This document shows positions 44,418 to 56,082 of a stretch of 64,000 nt of DNA, in pieces. The stretch lies in NCBI GenBank assembly GCA_036250195.1, contig JAVHZZ010000002.1, positions 64,322,705 to 64,386,704 of the forward strand, read 5' to 3'. Source of the stretch: Mixophyes australis (taxonomy: Eukaryota > Chordata > Amphibia > Anura > Limnodynastidae). The position numbers and the translations under genes were made by a program. Numbering within the stretch: the first letter of the stretch is position 1; each line of letters begins with the position of its first letter. The notes under the pieces are model-generated. The model was given only the letters and a program-made list of their open reading frames with translations. It made no database searches and was not told where the DNA came from.

Positions 44418-45455
44418 TAAAGCTGGGTACACACTACAGAAATTGCAACCAACTTTTTATGTCGAGCGATTTTACATGCGATCGATGGCTCGATCCCTCG
44501 GTCCATGGACTGCATACACACTAGCCTTGTTTAGGACGATAAAGGTAAGAGCGGACGTCCCTTTAGCGACTTTTTACAGCCATGTTGTCGTGAGCAATGA
44601 TTTTAATGTCGTACACACTGCAGCGACATTTGTAGGAAATGTAACGAGATACCAAATACATTAGCATTAAGGGGCAGAGCTTTCGCTATAGTTAACTCCC
44701 AAAACAGCATAAAAACAGAACTGTCTGTTCATTCATTCCTATTTGTAAACTTACAATGGCTACAGTAGTACAAGAACAAGCAACTGCACTTTTCCTGCTT
44801 GCTGTGGCAAGAAGACTGCTGGTACAGAACCAAAGAGAAAGAAGGAGAAAGAATAGATCTTGTTGGAGCAAAGATTGGTTCAAGAGGAGAGACACATTCT
44901 CTCATATGCCCCTGCTACAGGAGATACGGGACAACAACCCAGATGACTTTAAGAATTTTCTTCATATGAATGATTCAACTTTTCAGGAACTGCTCCAACT
45001 AGTAACCCCTCTCATCCAGAGGGAGAACACCCAATTAAGGAGAACCATACCGCCAGAGCAAAGACTGGTGGGAGCACTAAGATTTTTGGCAACAGGGAGA
45101 TTACTTTCAGATCTTAAATACAGCACGGCTATTTGACCTCAAGCTCTTGGCATGATAATACCTGACACCTGTGATGCTATCATCGAAGTTCTCTGTGAGC
45201 AGTACCAGGTCGAGGAAGTATCGGAGGATTGTCGTGGATCGGTCGGAAGTTTATACACACTACACAGCGGAAACGAGATTAGAACGAAAATATTAAATGG
45301 TACGACCAACAAAATGAGGCGACAATCGTCCATTTGGGCAGACTTTCGACCATCGTGTCACTACACACACTGACCCGAACTTTGAACGAGCGGTCGGGTG
45401 TCGGCTGATTGAGCCGATTATTGGACGAAAACCGTGTAGTGTGTACCCAGCTTTA
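44418..45455 (+). mobile_element. Harbinger (PIF) element, internally deleted
   Basis: TAAAGCTGGGTACACACTAC at the left and GTAGTGTGTACCCAGCTTTA at the right are perfect 20-bp inverted repeats, each bounded by a TAA/TTA trinucleotide as in PIF/Harbinger elements. A bona fide element of this family would be longer; only the first part of the transposase remains between the ends. Sister fragment at 32145-32404. Confidence 0.9.
44756..45225 (+). pseudogene. Harbinger transposase N-terminal part, one in-frame stop, 3'-deleted
   Basis: ATG at 44756 opens MATVVQEQATALFLLAVARR, followed by FKNFLHMNDSTFQELLQLVT and EQRLVGALRFLATGRLLSDL, which is the conserved N-terminal helical region of Harbinger nucleases (also seen in the HARBI1 family). 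A TGA at 45134-45136 interrupts it, but PQALGMIIPDTCDAIIEVL continues in the same frame. The DDE catalytic core is absent because the element jumps to its right end near 45225. Not functional. Confidence 0.9.
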
Positions 45456-45694
45456 GTAGGAGCTAATGTAGAGTCAGATGTAATTTACAGCAAAACGGTA
45501 GTAAATTAAATCTGTTAAACCCACATAATTTACCTAATACGCATTGCTGCACATATCTTTAGATACGTAGTATATTATGCAAAAAGCGTACATTTCATAA
45601 TATCTATATAGCTTTATTTTATGTTAGTATCCCCATAACAACCATTATAAAATTCCTCAATCTCACATTCATATGCAGCAAAGAAGGTTCTAGT

Positions 45695-46354
45695 TGTTAC
45701 AACTCTGTCATTTGTACCTAGCAGCAGTACCTCATACCACCAGAGGTGCTGCTGTTCTGTTCCTGAACTCTGCAACATACTTGAAGGAGTTAATTTCCTT
45801 ACCTGAGACCTAATTGGAACTGCACCTGTGGCACTGCCTTAAGTACCTGCCTCAAGCTGTGCTCTGAGCAGTTCATCCTTGTTTACCTGGCTGCTGCTTG
45901 TGTTCCCGTTTGTTCCTGCTCAGTTCCCCTTCTCTGCCTTTGGATTGATCTTGCTGTGTGTGACCTTAGACCGTGTACTGGACTCTGCTGTATTGCTTAT
46001 GACCTCGATCTCTGCCTGTTTCCTGGATTTGTTGTTTGCCACCAGCCCTGACCTTTTTGCCTGGACTTCACCACCGCTGTATGCTATTTCACAATATCCC
46101 TGGACTCTATCTACTTTCCTGAACAGCCTTGTGCCTTCTGCACTTGGGTAAAAACTTATACCTGTTTATGAAAACCTGCATGTTCCTGGAACCATTCATT
46201 TCTGTGTACCTTCCTGCCATACCTGTTCATTATACCTGTTTATGAAAACCTGCATGTTCCTGGAACTGAATCCCTGTTTATATATTTTGCTGGAATAAAG
46301 ACATTTGTATTATCCTTCCGTGGTTGCTTGCTGAGGTTACTAGGAATCATAACA
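45695..46354 (+). mobile_element. solo LTR (gypsy-type), about 5-bp TSD
   Basis: The 660-bp block starts TGTTACAACTCTGTC and ends GGAATCATAACA. Flanks CTAGT (45690-45694) and CTAAT (46355-46359) differ at one base. AATAAAG at 46292 near the right end is the polyadenylation signal, so the LTR reads plus. A TGTTTATGAAAACCTGCATG unit is repeated at 46163 and 46228. Pyrimidine-rich, no coding sequence. Confidence 0.85.
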
Positions 46355-46359
46355 CTAAT

Positions 46360-48212
46360 CCAGTTTTTCCCTTTGTGTTTGCGCTGCTGGGAGCATCTTT
46401 AGCAGCTTCGTAAATGACCCTAAAAATTTAATAATTTCTATTCTCTGTACTTAGCATATCAGAAGCTTGGCTAGTTTCCTATTTGTAATTTCAACAATCA
46501 TTGCTGGGAAAAAAACATTCCTATTGGATTTGCAGAGGGGTAAACTTTGGGTGTGGGGTGTTTTTAATTAAACTACAATAAATGATAACTGCAATTGCCT
46601 ACATCTCATGAAAGATCATTTTTGAAAAAAATATTGGTCCGAGAATGGAAAAAATTCTGTATACCACTGCCAGATTTTGCAACAACATTGTATATGCAAT
46701 GTTGCCTAGGCAACAGCCGGGACAAGCCCCGGAAGTGACTTCCCAGTCGTCATAGCGTCGGCCGGGATGCCTGTGAGAGAGTCGAGGCGGCTGGGCACCG
46801 CCGCGGCTCGTAACATGGGGGAGAGTAGAAAGGCTGCTGCTTTCCACATAGGGTAGAACAGCTAACGTTAGCCAACAAGCTCAAGCTCGGAAAAGCTAGG
46901 ATTTTAGGGCTTGTTAAATTGTTTCAAACTGCAGTCCCCAATAAAAATTCAGAATTGCGAAAGCTACCCTAAAGCAGCAGATATCTATGAGATCTCAGGC
47001 ATGCAGCTTTTGTCAGATACAGGCGATACTTAAAAATGCCTAAACCATGCAAAAAAAGCCGTTTCCTGAAGGTTTATGGCTTATTAAATAGGCCCCTTGA
47101 GTCTACGATAAGTATCCAGGCAGCAATAACACTGCTGACTAAATTAGTGACTCTGTTCTAATTCTGTGCGACTGGATCATTCCAGACCATAGTAGACGGC
47201 TATGGTGGCAGGAATATCACACCCTGCTCTTAGCAAGGTACTGGAGCAGGTCATACATGCTTCAGGAAATTAATTCAGTTGCCACTGGATGAGGTATAAA
47301 AAAAAAAAAAAAGCCGTTTTACATGACTCATTTTCTGTATGTCATGGGGCAGTGGATGCTACATACGTAGCCCTTGTACTTTTGAAATAAAATTAATCAA
47401 TTTTCACAACCAGTAACATTACCAGTCCATTGGCTATATAAGATGTGCCTCTCCTCATGCGGCTGCTAGTTTTCCTGCAAGTAGCTATGACTCCTTCATA
47501 AGGAGGCAATAAGTTACTTAGCCACTCATGTTCATCTTGCCTCTGATGTTTGCCATTGTCACATAATTGTTTATGTTGTATGTATTGTTATTTGCTCTAA
47601 GACTTGTATGTGTTAAAGTACATCAAGCTACATGTATGGAATCAGAGATTTCTCTTATGACAATTGTGCTGCATTAGTAGTGGAAACTTTGGCAAAAAAC
47701 AGACTAAAACAATTTCATCAATAGCACATAGATCAGTCAAATGTATTTAATGTGTCAGTTGACACCCTTGGACACAGTATGTTAGGGTCACAGGAAAATA
47801 TTGCACCCCAAACTCAATTTATTTTTATATAAAACGAAAAAAACCCTGAAAATGTTGTGGTGCTTACCAAAGATGCACTTTAAACACACTGACAATTTAC
47901 AGACTTAGGATTGGATGTAAACAAAAAAGTTTTGCTGAAGTGAAACTTCTTTGGCAGCACCTAGTAAAAAATTGTTTGTGGAGATGAAAATATGTAACGG
48001 AAGTGATATAATGCATTCTCCCCAAGTGCTGTTTGAATACTGCAATCCCAGTTACGTGTCAGCACCGTCTAATCCTAGCAGTTACTTGTGCAGATCATTG
48101 AAATCCCACCAAATGCCAAAAGTTGTGATCCCTCAGTGCCAACCCGGGAACACAGCCTGGCAAACATACTTCATGATTATCCAAAATTACACATGGTGTG
48201 TAACATGTAATG
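46360..48212. other. intergenic; possible MITE remnants, no gene seen
   Basis: A GC-rich patch at 46680-46820 (GGCCGGGATGCCTGTGAGAG) and an AATAGGCCCCTT end near 47088 hint at old MITEs, but no paired ends were matched. An open plus frame at 47951-48250 has no domain and no support. Confidence 0.4.
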
Positions 48213-49143
48213 TACCGTATATACTCGAGTATAAGTCGACCCGAATATAAGCCGAGGCACCTAATTATACCACAAAAAACTGGGAAGACTTATTGACTCG
48301 AGTATAAGCCTAGGGTGAGAAATGCAGCAGCTACTGGTAAATGCACAGCCTAAGGTCAGCATCTGTAAACCAGATGACCGAAGTAACAAAGGCCAGGAGA
48401 CACTTACAGAATGATTTACTGCCACCCAATGTGGTTATCTTCTTTCAGTAACCAGGGTCTGTGTTAAAAAACAGATTTTCCCAAAGCGCCAAAATATATG
48501 TATACTGTAAGCACAAATTTAATCACAGTAGAGTTGTCCAACATACGTGATCAGTGCACTGATATAAGGTAACAATATCATACCACACATACATATACAC
48601 AGCAAGTGCTGTAAGGACAAGTATGTTAGCATAAATATAGCCACTGTGCATTACAGTCCATGATATAATCATGTAACCAGGGTCTAGCTAGAAAAAGGGT
48701 AAAATCTCTGTAATCCCATGAAGCACAGTAGCAGAGCTCAGATAAGACAACAGTAGCTGTAAACGGACAACATACCAGTGTGAAGACTCATGCAGGCCCG
48801 ATTCAACATGCGTGGGCTCTATGGGGCAACGCTGTGTGTGACGAGGGAAAGAGCTTGATGAAACAGGAGAGATTGGTTATAACAGCACTGTCCCCCCAAT
48901 TACATCCAGGTATCGTGAAAGTTTACTTACGCCCGCAGTGGAACGCATGTGCGTTCCAAATGCAGAACTTCCTGTCAGTGGACAGGAAGTTCGGCATTTG
49001 TAACGCACATGCGTTCCACTGCGGAAGTTAAGAGCCAAGGGACCGGAGACCAGGTAAGTTCACCCGTGTATAAGCCGAGGGGGGCTTTTTCAGCATAGAA
49101 AAATATGCTGAAAAACTCTGCTTATACACGAGTATATACGGTA
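48213..49143. mobile_element. MITE-like element with TACCGTATATACTCG ends and an internal long hairpin
   Basis: TACCGTATATACTCGAGTAT at the left and ATACACGAGTATATACGGTA at the right form inverted termini, with GTATAAGCCGAGG near both. At about 48932-49023 a perfect 20-bp stem and extensions (GTGGAACGCATGTGCGTTCC, then CTTCCTGTCAGTGGACAGGAAG, then AACGCACATGCGTTCCACTG) form a nested palindrome. Between are about 600 bp of unrelated cargo. No transposase. Confidence 0.85.
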
Positions 49144-49940
49144 ATTAATGAGGCTAGTCCAAAATCTTTAAATGACCACAATGCACCAATTTACAGCCCC
49201 TCGTTCGTTCCTCTTCCTCAACTGTCACTGATTGACTATTGGTTGCCCAGAAATGCCCTAAATGTGAGAGAACCCCCAGAGGTGAGTTATAGTGATTGAT
49301 GATTTGGGCAGATTGCAGCAAAGAGGCAGGGTGTGTTAAGAAGAGAATTGACACACATGCACAGATCAATTGGGGGACAAGTTCTAGGCATTGGGAATAG
49401 AGAGGAGTGATGAGCAGGAGAAGAAGTTGATCAGGAACTGGCCACCAAGAAAGCTGGTCAGAGAAGTGTGGCTCTGAGTAATGGGAAAACGGCATAGATC
49501 GCACTGGTATCTGTGGGGCACCAGGAGAATAATAGGTGAACTACTACAGATTGTTGCCTCTACAGATAGGATTTCCTCAATGGCCCAACTGTCACAGGTA
49601 TGTGGAGTGTTGCTGCAGTAGTTAGAACTGGAACAATTGTGCTTCTCATATGTTGTTCATTCAGTATAGAATGAATTTTACAAAGTAGCTATCCGGCATT
49701 TTATTAGGAAATACATTTTCAGAAATATGGCATCATTAAGATGGCAACTAAATGCAGGCTATAGCAAAAAAATGCTACTAATATTATACCTACATGCAAA
49801 CACAAGAGGACTTATGCACCCACATACCTGTAAATAAAAAAAAAAGCAAAAGAGGGAAGAAATCCAGCCATGAGCTGCTACTAATAAGTATGTATAAGTG
49901 ATTGCAGCTGTAAAAAAAAAAAAAAAAGTAATGCCTAGTC
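49144..49940. other. intergenic, no gene seen
   Basis: Open frames on either strand (49105-49299 plus, 49154-49504 minus) lack recognisable domains. An A-rich run is at 49909-49928. Confidence 0.5.
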
Positions 49941-50451
49941 CGGCGGTTCCCAAAGTGTGCGCCGCGGCTCCCAGGGGTGCCGCGGCGCTGCCACTGGGGT
50001 GCCGCGAGCCAGCCATAGGAAAAAACAAAGAGCACAAACTTACCAATCCGCGCGGCGCCAGGACCCAGCAGACTCCTCTCTACCGCAGCTGTCACTGATG
50101 TCGATATTCAGTGACTGCTGCGGAAGAGAGGAGTCTGCTGGGTCCTGGCGCCGCGCGGATTGGTAAGTTTATGTGCTCTTTGTTTTTTCCTATGGCTGGC
50201 TCTCGGCAGAGGAGTGAGAGGGAGCGTGACAGAGGGGGCAGAGTGCCCGATGGCAGAGTGTCTGGATGCAGAGGGGGCATTTTTGCATACAACTAAATAA
50301 GTATTTCTGTCTTGACCTAAATACTTATTACATTTTTTTTGACCCAACTACTTCTAAAACAGGACTGCTTAATAATTATTTTGGAGGGGTGCCTTGAAAA
50401 AATTTGGAGACTCGAAGGGTGCCGCGAACTGCAAAAGTTTGGGAACCACTG
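49941..50451. mobile_element. hAT-type MITE (CAGTGGTTCCCAAAC) with exact TSD and large internal palindrome
   Basis: GCCTAGTC flanks it at 49933-49940 and 50452-50459. The right end reads AAAGTTTGGGAACCACTG and the left end CGGCGGTTCCCAAAG. Inside, 50020-50200 is a near-perfect palindrome (arms GGCGCCAGGACCCAGCAGAC and GTCTGCTGGGTCCTGGCGCC) around GATGTCGATATTCAGTGA. GGGTGCCGCG repeats occur near both ends. Confidence 0.92.
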
Positions 50452-50459
50452 GCCTAGTC

Positions 50460-51372
50460 CCAGGAAAAAAAATGTAAAAGCATAAAAAAACAGTATAAAC
50501 TCTAAAACCTTCCGATAAACAAAATTATAACTAATGTAATACCTAAGAACCAGCTCATTAGTTTAAATGTATTTATTAAAACAAATAAATCTTATAGAAC
50601 TGCAATCGTAAAAAAAAAAAATCCACCCCTTTTAAAACAACCATACTGTAGATCTACACAGTATAAACCTTTTTGTTCAGGAGTCAGAAATACTGTAATT
50701 ATCAAAACTGCAAGGAACTATTCAGCCACTTAATCATCATATGAGGAAGAGTTCCATACTAATTTGTATATACAATCCTGTGTGTGTAATATTACATCCA
50801 AAATAGTGCTCCGTCTATTGAAAACTGTTGGTAATTGTAGCAGATTCCGATCTTAGTACCTTTAGACACTCATGTCATAGGATGATATAGCCTTGATTCT
50901 ATACCACAGTGATTTCTACCATCAAATAGTCCGTATTCAGATGTAGTCACATATAGCACAAACCACCGGGATATATGGCTCCTTCTAAGGAGTCACTTAA
51001 ACCTTGCAGGGTATGTAATGCTCCTGAAAGGAAGAAGCTCTGACGCGTTTCGTCTGCCTCAGTCTGACTTTTTCAATGATAGTTACACCATGTTTCCAGT
51101 TTAAATAAGGGTAGGATAGTCCACACATCCTAATCCATTAACACACCTGTGCTCAACCCTTTACTTGTGCAGCCTTGCGCCTATACCCACCCGACTTGTG
51201 CACCCACAAACCCGTGCCAGCCATTGACATGTCCACCCAAGCACAAGATAATTGCTTTGTGTGGTATATTTCATAACATTTCATTTAGGAGGATGCTTTG
51301 TTTTAGATCCTGATTCTGTGAACATGAAAGATAGCCAGAGAATAACGGATCATGCTATATAAAAATAGTTCA
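50460..51372. other. intergenic; contains inverted ACGAAACGCGT motif
   Basis: Near 51033-51058 the minus strand reads ACTGAGGCAGACGAAACGCGTCAGAG, the same core as at 3577. It probably marks an old retroelement tail. No gene recognised in the rest. Confidence 0.4.
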
Positions 51373-51790
51373 GTTTTTTTTTAAATGTTTTTATTGAAAG
51401 TTTTTAAGAACAGTACAAAATACAGAGTGTCTTGTTTGTCTTTATTGTGAATAAAGCATATAAAATACAACAAAATAAAGTACATTCCCAATTCACAACT
51501 GAAATCTGAGACTGCATTACTGAGCCTCATAAAAAGACAAAAAGAGGATTGCAAATAACAGAGAAAAAGTTGACACTATACAACCTCTAGAAAAACCTAA
51601 AAAAACAGACAAGGAAAAAAGATAAGAGTTGAGGGTAGAAGAGGGTGTTAGAGGAATGGGCTTGGGGTGGGAAAGTCTGCTCATAAATCCCATAATCAGT
51701 AAAGACAGAAACTGCAAGTCTACCCCAAATTCCACGAATGTTATGCCATCATATAGGGCCTGTTTCATGTTCAGATGTACGTCCATTTGT
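51373..51790 (-). mobile_element. LINE 3' end fragment (L1-like), inverted
   Basis: It begins with TTTTTTTTTAAATGTTTTTA and TTGAAAGTTTTTAAGAACAG, i.e. an A-rich tail on the minus strand. A purine-rich tract follows (51590-51680), like the retroposon at 41547-42000. Protein sequence not recognisable; left boundary at the T run, right boundary uncertain. Confidence 0.5.
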
Positions 51791-52366
51791 GTACCGTATC
51801 TTGTTGGAATTAGCTCTACACATGCTCAGCAACGGACCTTACACCAATGAACGCAATTGTAAGTAATTCTTATCAAAACACAAATAACAGATTATTTAAA
51901 TTCCTCCCACAGCAGCCATGTGGCACAAAATTTGCAGCGATTATCATTCACAGTTGTTATGTTGTCCGTGTAACTAAAAAAGTCAATGTGTGTACAATAT
52001 GAGAGTGAGTTTGTACCGAATACATTTTCTTGCAGAGCTTTTAGACCATGATAAAATATGTTGCAGTGTGAAGGTTAACAATGATAAAAATAATAGTTAA
52101 TGGCCATATTATACATGCTGCATCCAAATACTGATCTGCATTGTTACTTAATTGGATAAAAAGAAGCCACCCTCCAAACTTTCAAAGCGCTCCTTGCATT
52201 TGTCCCCCTGCAGCATAACATGATTGTTTACCATCATACCTTAAAAATTAAACTGAAATGAAATTACGTGTACATCATACCCTATGCTTTAGTTCAAAAA
52301 GTATGGCCATTTAAATAATGTAGCCTAATCACATATTTGCTAAGGTGAACTATACATTTTAGAAAA
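51791..52366. other. AT-rich flank of the coiled-coil ORF
   Basis: No gene seen. As the downstream side of the minus-strand ORF it would hold its 3' UTR, but I could not fix a polyadenylation site. Confidence 0.4.
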
Positions 52367-53225
52367 TTATTTTGTTTTTTTAAACCTTTTGCCCCCAGGC
52401 CCTTGATTTGGCACTTGGGAACGTACCTGGCTACGGGTGGACCGAGGAGTAATGGGTGGAAGAACAGAGGGAGAACTTGACCTCTGTGGCTCCTGATCAC
52501 CCGTGCCAGATGTGTCACTATGGCCAGTTACTACTGGGCCTTGGATCGCTTCATCTATAGGTGCTAGAGCAGAGGGAGCAGTAGACTCCTGTAGCTCTTG
52601 TTCACCCGTGTCAGATGCGTCACTATCCAAAATTTCTTGTGGGCCTTGGATCGCTTCATCTATAGGTGCTAGAGCAGAGGGAGCAGTAGACTCCTGTAGC
52701 TCTTGTTCACCAATGTCAGATGCGTCACTATCCAAAATTTCTTGTGGGCCTTGCATTGTTTGAGCGATGGGTGCTAGAGACGTGGGAGCAGTTGACTCCT
52801 GCGACTCTTCAACTGAGTCAGATGTGCCACTATGCCCCACTTTTTGTAAGCCTTGTACCATTTCAGCTTTCATATTTTTCAGCTCAAGCAACACTGCTTG
52901 CATGATATCATTTTGTGCCTCTTCGGCAGAGGCCAATCTTTCTTGTGCAGAGGCCAATCTAGATAGTGTTTCCTCAACACCTGCCAGAGCTTTTACTTGT
53001 TTTTCTTGCTCTGCAAGTTGTTTCTCTTGCAGTGCAATTTGTTGCCGCTGAGTCTCCAGAACTTTTTGGTTGAGCTCCATTGCTATAGCCCTGTCAGACT
53101 GCAGATCCTGGACAATTTTTGCAACTGAAGATGTCTGTTCAGGTGCTGGAACATCTGGCGATTCTATTGGAACATTCAGGGTTGCAGGTGGTGGTAGCTC
53201 GGCAACCTGTTCTTCTTCGACATCT
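52367..53225 (-). CDS. intact coiled-coil ORF/last exon, possibly from a Harbinger Myb-like gene
   Basis: An acceptor-like ACATTTCCATAG precedes an open frame of 286 codons with no lesion, ending at TAA 52369-52367. The N-terminal part is acidic and Pro-rich (VEEEQVAELPPPATLN). Then comes a Gln/Glu-rich coiled coil (ETQRQQIALQEKQLAEQEKQ), three to four 35-residue repeats (EILDSDASDTGEQELQESTA) and a basic C-terminus (GGKRFKKTK). No zinc finger or catalytic motif. Tails of this style follow the Myb/SANT domain in Harbinger accessory proteins, but no Myb domain is visible upstream, so the assignment is inference. It could also be the last exon of an unrelated host gene. Confidence 0.55.
52536..52850. 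repeat. 105-bp in-frame tandem repeat within the coiled-coil ORF
   Basis: GGGCCTTGGATCGCTTCATC at 52536 and 52641, and the diverged GGGCCTTGCATTG at 52746, define an exact 105-bp (35-codon) period. The two central units are almost identical, so the array expanded recently while keeping frame. Confidence 0.88.
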
Positions 53226-53790
53226 ATGGAAATGTGGGAGACAATGATACATTAAAACACTTTTACACTTTGTACATAATGGTAAATAAGTGGCATCCAA
53301 AAGTGTGTAATCATATTTTTGCCCAAAATATCCTCAACATTAACCAACACCTTACATATCAAAATATAGCATTGAACATAAATTATACAAATGAAACTTA
53401 TAGCAAGCATTCATGATGCCTAAATTGCAGACAAGTAAGTATAATATATAAGACATCATTACTACGATAGACATCTGTTACAGAAGCAGACACAGCTAGG
53501 GTGTGATCTCAGCAAGGGGCAGGTGTTTGGACTACTAGAACATTTTAACACTAGTAAAGTGTTTATTGGGTTGGCTTTTTTTTGCTTTTCTTTAATATTG
53601 AAGAACAAAAGATACACAGGTTGATGTGATTATGGGTCAGAATAATAATAGAATTTATGCTAATTTTCTGCAAATAAACAAAAACAATATCCATGTTTGG
53701 GCAAACAAAATGTCCTTATCTGGTGTGATATTATTAAGTATTTAAAATACAATAAAATAATAATGCAAAATGTTCAGGTACAAAACAGAC
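53226..53790. other. AT-rich sequence upstream of the ORF; no Myb exon found
   Basis: I looked for a trihelix or Myb/SANT exon on the minus strand here and saw none. Confidence 0.45.
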
Positions 53791-53794
53791 AGGC

Positions 53795-54385
53795 TGTGTT
53801 AGAGAAATGGATTTTATGGTGAGTAAAAAATTATTTTTGTTTGACCATGTTGTAAAGAATGAGAACTTGAAGCAAGGGCACATTAAATGCTAACTTATAA
53901 AGTTGATAGCTCCTCCCATACAATATCCCTCCAATCTGGAGCCATCCTCCGTTTTAGAACAACGCACAGAGGACAGAGCCTAACTAGGTGTAATAGTAAA
54001 ATACCTTTAACATAAACAAACAAACAAACAGCCATAGCAAGGAAAGGAAGTGCAGCAATCCCCAACGGACTAAAAAAAAATGGATTTTACGGTGAGTAAA
54101 AATCTTTCCTGAAACTAGAGAACACTGCTAACACGGGGACATTCAAAAGCTGCCCTTCAGGGTGGGATTGCTCTAAGATGATGGTTTTCCACATCTTAAT
54201 CATAGTCTGCGCAAACTTGTGTGAAAAATCCTTGGCACAAAAATCACAGTTTCAGTAGCTACGCCAAAGCCAGATGACTTAAAATATGGCACTGATGAGG
54301 ACCCTTAATCAGAAGATCTGGACGAAGAGGCAACTATCCATCCTCCACCAAACCTCACAGCTGACATAATGCAGAAAAGATTTTT
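53795..54385. mobile_element. DIRS-type end fragment (tentative)
   Basis: GAAATGGATTTTATGGTGAG (about 53806) and AAATGGATTTTACGGTGAGT (about 54079) are near-identical direct repeats. They are followed by GAACACTGCTAACACGGGGACATT, in the style of the GGACACTGCTACCATGGGG motif of the neighbouring DIRS element. Likely the remains of a second, different DIRS family. No coding sequence. Confidence 0.45.
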
Positions 54386-54713
54386 GTACTTACGTTAAAT
54401 CTCTTTCTTCGATTCCATCTGGGGGACACTGCTACCATGGGGGTTGTCTGAGGGCGTTGGAGCTGGCACTTAAACAGTTAACAACTAAGTTTGCTGCTGA
54501 CTCCCCCCTCTGCAATCCCACAGACCTCAGTAATACTAAAGTCCCAAGAAAAAGGCTCAACAACACAACTAATAGGTAGAACAGCAAAAGGGAGGGAACG
54601 CAGTGTCCCCGAGATTGGAATCGGAGAAAGAGATTTAACGTAAGTACAAAAATATTTTCGCCTTCATCCCCTCTGGGGGACACTGCTACCATGGGGACTT
54701 TCTAAAGTAGCCC

Positions 54714-55530
54714 CTAAGGGAGGGAATTCTCTGGTCTACTAGCTCGCAAAACACTGCAGCCGAAATTGGCGTCCGCAGAAGCAAAAATTTTGAACTGGCA
54801 AAACCTCGTAAAGGTATGAACTGAGGACCAGGTCACCACCCTACCCAGCTGCTCTGCAGATGCTCCATGGCGAGCAGCCCAGGAAGCCCACACCGCACAA
54901 GTAGAGTGCACCATAAGAACCTGAGGCACAGGTAGATTTCTACACATAAGCAAGCTTGATCATAGATCTGATCCAACGAGCAATGGCCTGCTTGGTGGAC
55001 GGCCAACCTCTCCTATGAAATTCGTAAAGAACAAAAAGAGAGTCAGTCCTGCAACCAGCAATAGTCCTGTCCACATAAAGCCCAGACCACGTCCAGACTA
55101 ACAGAGGAAGAAGGCCCAGAAGGAGCAATCCTTTCTTAAAAGGCCGGAACCACTATCTCATGATTTAAATAAAAACCAGGAACCACCCTAGGCAAGACAG
55201 TAGGTACAATCTTATGAACCATCCTATTCTCATGAAACACCAGATAAAGACCCCTACGGGAAAAGGCTCGAAGCTCCGACACACGTTGGTAGATGCAATT
55301 GTCAGCAAAAACACCACCTTCCACGTCAAGAAACGCAGATCAGTCGACTCCAGGGGTTCGCATGGAGGCCGCTGAAGAACCTCAATAACGAAGTTCAAAT
55401 CCCCCGGGGCCAACGGAGAAACGTTGGGAAACTGAACATGAATAACCCCTTGAAGGAAAGTACAAACGTCAGGGAGGAAAGCCAACTGGCGCTGAAAGAA
55501 AATAGAAAGCGCAGAGACCTGAACCTTCAA
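54714..55530 (-). pseudogene. DIRS tyrosine recombinase pseudogene
   Basis: Three frames in succession read VQVSALSIFFQRQLAFLPDV, RPPCEPLESTDLRFLTWKV, then STKQAIARWIRSMIKLAYV and finally HSTCAVWASWAARHGASAEQ, TWSSVHTFTRFCQF. Together they match the DIRS integrase-like tyrosine recombinase. In the active family the third block reads HSTR; here Arg is Cys (TGT at 54899-54897, one CpG transition from CGT). RFC stands where RFY is expected, so the nucleophile also appears lost. Frameshifts separate the blocks. Confidence 0.8.
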
Positions 55531-56082
55531 AGAACTGTCTTAGTCCCATCCTGAAGAAAGACCAGAAAACGGTTAATCTGTAAAAGGTAGGGTTATGACA
55601 CTTCTTCCCTACAGTACATAGATCATCCACACACTGTAATAGATCTTAGCTGATACCGGCTTCCGAGCCTTTATGAGGGTCTGCACTACCCTGGAAGAGA
55701 ACCTCCTCGACCGTCAGAAGTTGGCTTCAACAACCACGCCATTAAAGCCAGCCGAGGCAAGTGCGGATGGTGTAAATGGTTCTTGACTGAAAAACCCCCC
55801 AGCCTGACTCTTCCACTAGCAGCATGTTGGCGAATCAGAGCCAACCAAGTCAATTCGGTGCCACCAGAATGATCGGAAAACTTTCCAACAGTACCCGTCT
55901 TAGGACCTGAGGAATCATCGGAATAGGTGGAAAGTGATATCCTAAACAGAAGTCCAACCTCATAGACATTACCTCCACAGCCAGAGAAACTCTGGTTCTT
56001 GCGCAGAATCTTGGAACCTAGTGATCCAGATCTGGCAGGCCCATTTCCAAACTAACTCCTGAAACACCTGAGAATGCAGTTC

